11,981 nucleotides of DNA from Legionellaceae bacterium (GTDB lineage: Bacteria; Pseudomonadota; Gammaproteobacteria; Legionellales; Legionellaceae). The first letter of the stretch is position 1; each line of letters opens with the position of its first letter. Below are positions 11,892-11,981 of the stretch, piece by piece. Both the position numbers and the translations under genes were made by a program. The stretch spans positions 1 through 11,981 of the forward strand of contig JAUYSE010000072.1 in NCBI GenBank assembly GCA_030696465.1, in the 5' to 3' direction. Under the pieces are notes generated by a model. That model searched no databases. It saw only the letters and a list, made by a program, of their open reading frames with translations, and was not told the origin of the DNA.

Positions 11892-11981
11892 CTAAGCTAC
11901 ACCCAACTTCTCAAATTGCAATGGAGGGTTTCCAAGCATTTTATTGATTACAATGCCAACTGTGTGAGCTAAGATCTTCCT
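11892..11981 (-). CDS. Transposase C-terminus (partial, IS982-like)
   Basis: The last 29 codons and the stop of a minus-strand gene that enters from beyond the window. The sequence begins RKILAHTVGIVINKMLGNPP and ends QFEKLGVA. The 'KI.AHT..I.iN..LG.P' pattern resembles the C-terminus of IS982-family DDE transposases, which is the preferred assignment, but 29 residues are not enough to be certain. Its position right after the broken TIR-like gene suggests that this insertion truncated it. Confidence 0.5.
   Translation of the reverse strand, partial: RKILAHTVGIVINKMLGNPPLQFEKLGVA

Overview
The window looks like a gammaproteobacterial chromosome, most likely Legionella or a close relative. The evidence is low-GC coding sequence, a bacterial ecto-apyrase (GDA1/CD39 NTPDase) with a signal peptide resembling the secreted L. 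pneumophila enzyme, and an encoded-CCA tRNA end. The species call is inference; no search was run.

Region 1 (1-2762) is chromosomal backbone. A ComEC/Rec2-type membrane protein without the usual C-terminal metallo-beta-lactamase domain lies on the minus strand. It is divergent from a secreted NTPDase, which is followed by tRNA-Thr(CGU).

Region 2 (2721-10901) is a compact integrative element of about 8.2 kb inserted at the 3' end of that tRNA. A 42-bp tRNA-end repeat (40/42 identical) bounds it. Paired arm-type repeats of the form TAGTGGCA, with an 11-bp period, sit just inside both ends. Gene order is: tyrosine integrase; an overlapping gene of unknown function; an AlpA/excisionase-like regulator; an overlapping small probable winged-helix protein; a primase-like plus DUF3987 (YfjI-type) helicase-like replication protein; a 20-bp perfect inverted repeat that may be the origin; a small conserved protein; and a Cys-rich protein resembling the HGGxGG family. 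At the right end are one secreted Cys-rich cargo protein on the opposite strand and a broken gene for a second small secreted protein. No conjugation, relaxase, capsid or packaging genes are visible. The element therefore looks like a self-excising, self-replicating island or satellite that depends on a helper, or on natural uptake, to move.

Region 3 (10902-11981) seems to be part of a second, older element stacked behind the first. It has an encoded CCA, then an analogous 11-bp-period direct repeat (TGTGTCGAA twice) the same distance (about 50 bp) from the tRNA end as in the first element. No integrase follows. It carries a two-gene module of a three-TM protein overlapping a TIR-like (DUF1863/ThsB-type) protein, possibly anti-phage. 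The TIR gene is cut off by an insertion sequence whose transposase C-terminus runs off the window.

The two differences between the tRNA-end repeats fall on a base pair of the T-stem and change together (G-C to T-A). The encoded CCA is also present in only one copy. This indicates that the integrating element brought its own, slightly different tRNA 3' end and replaced that of the host gene.
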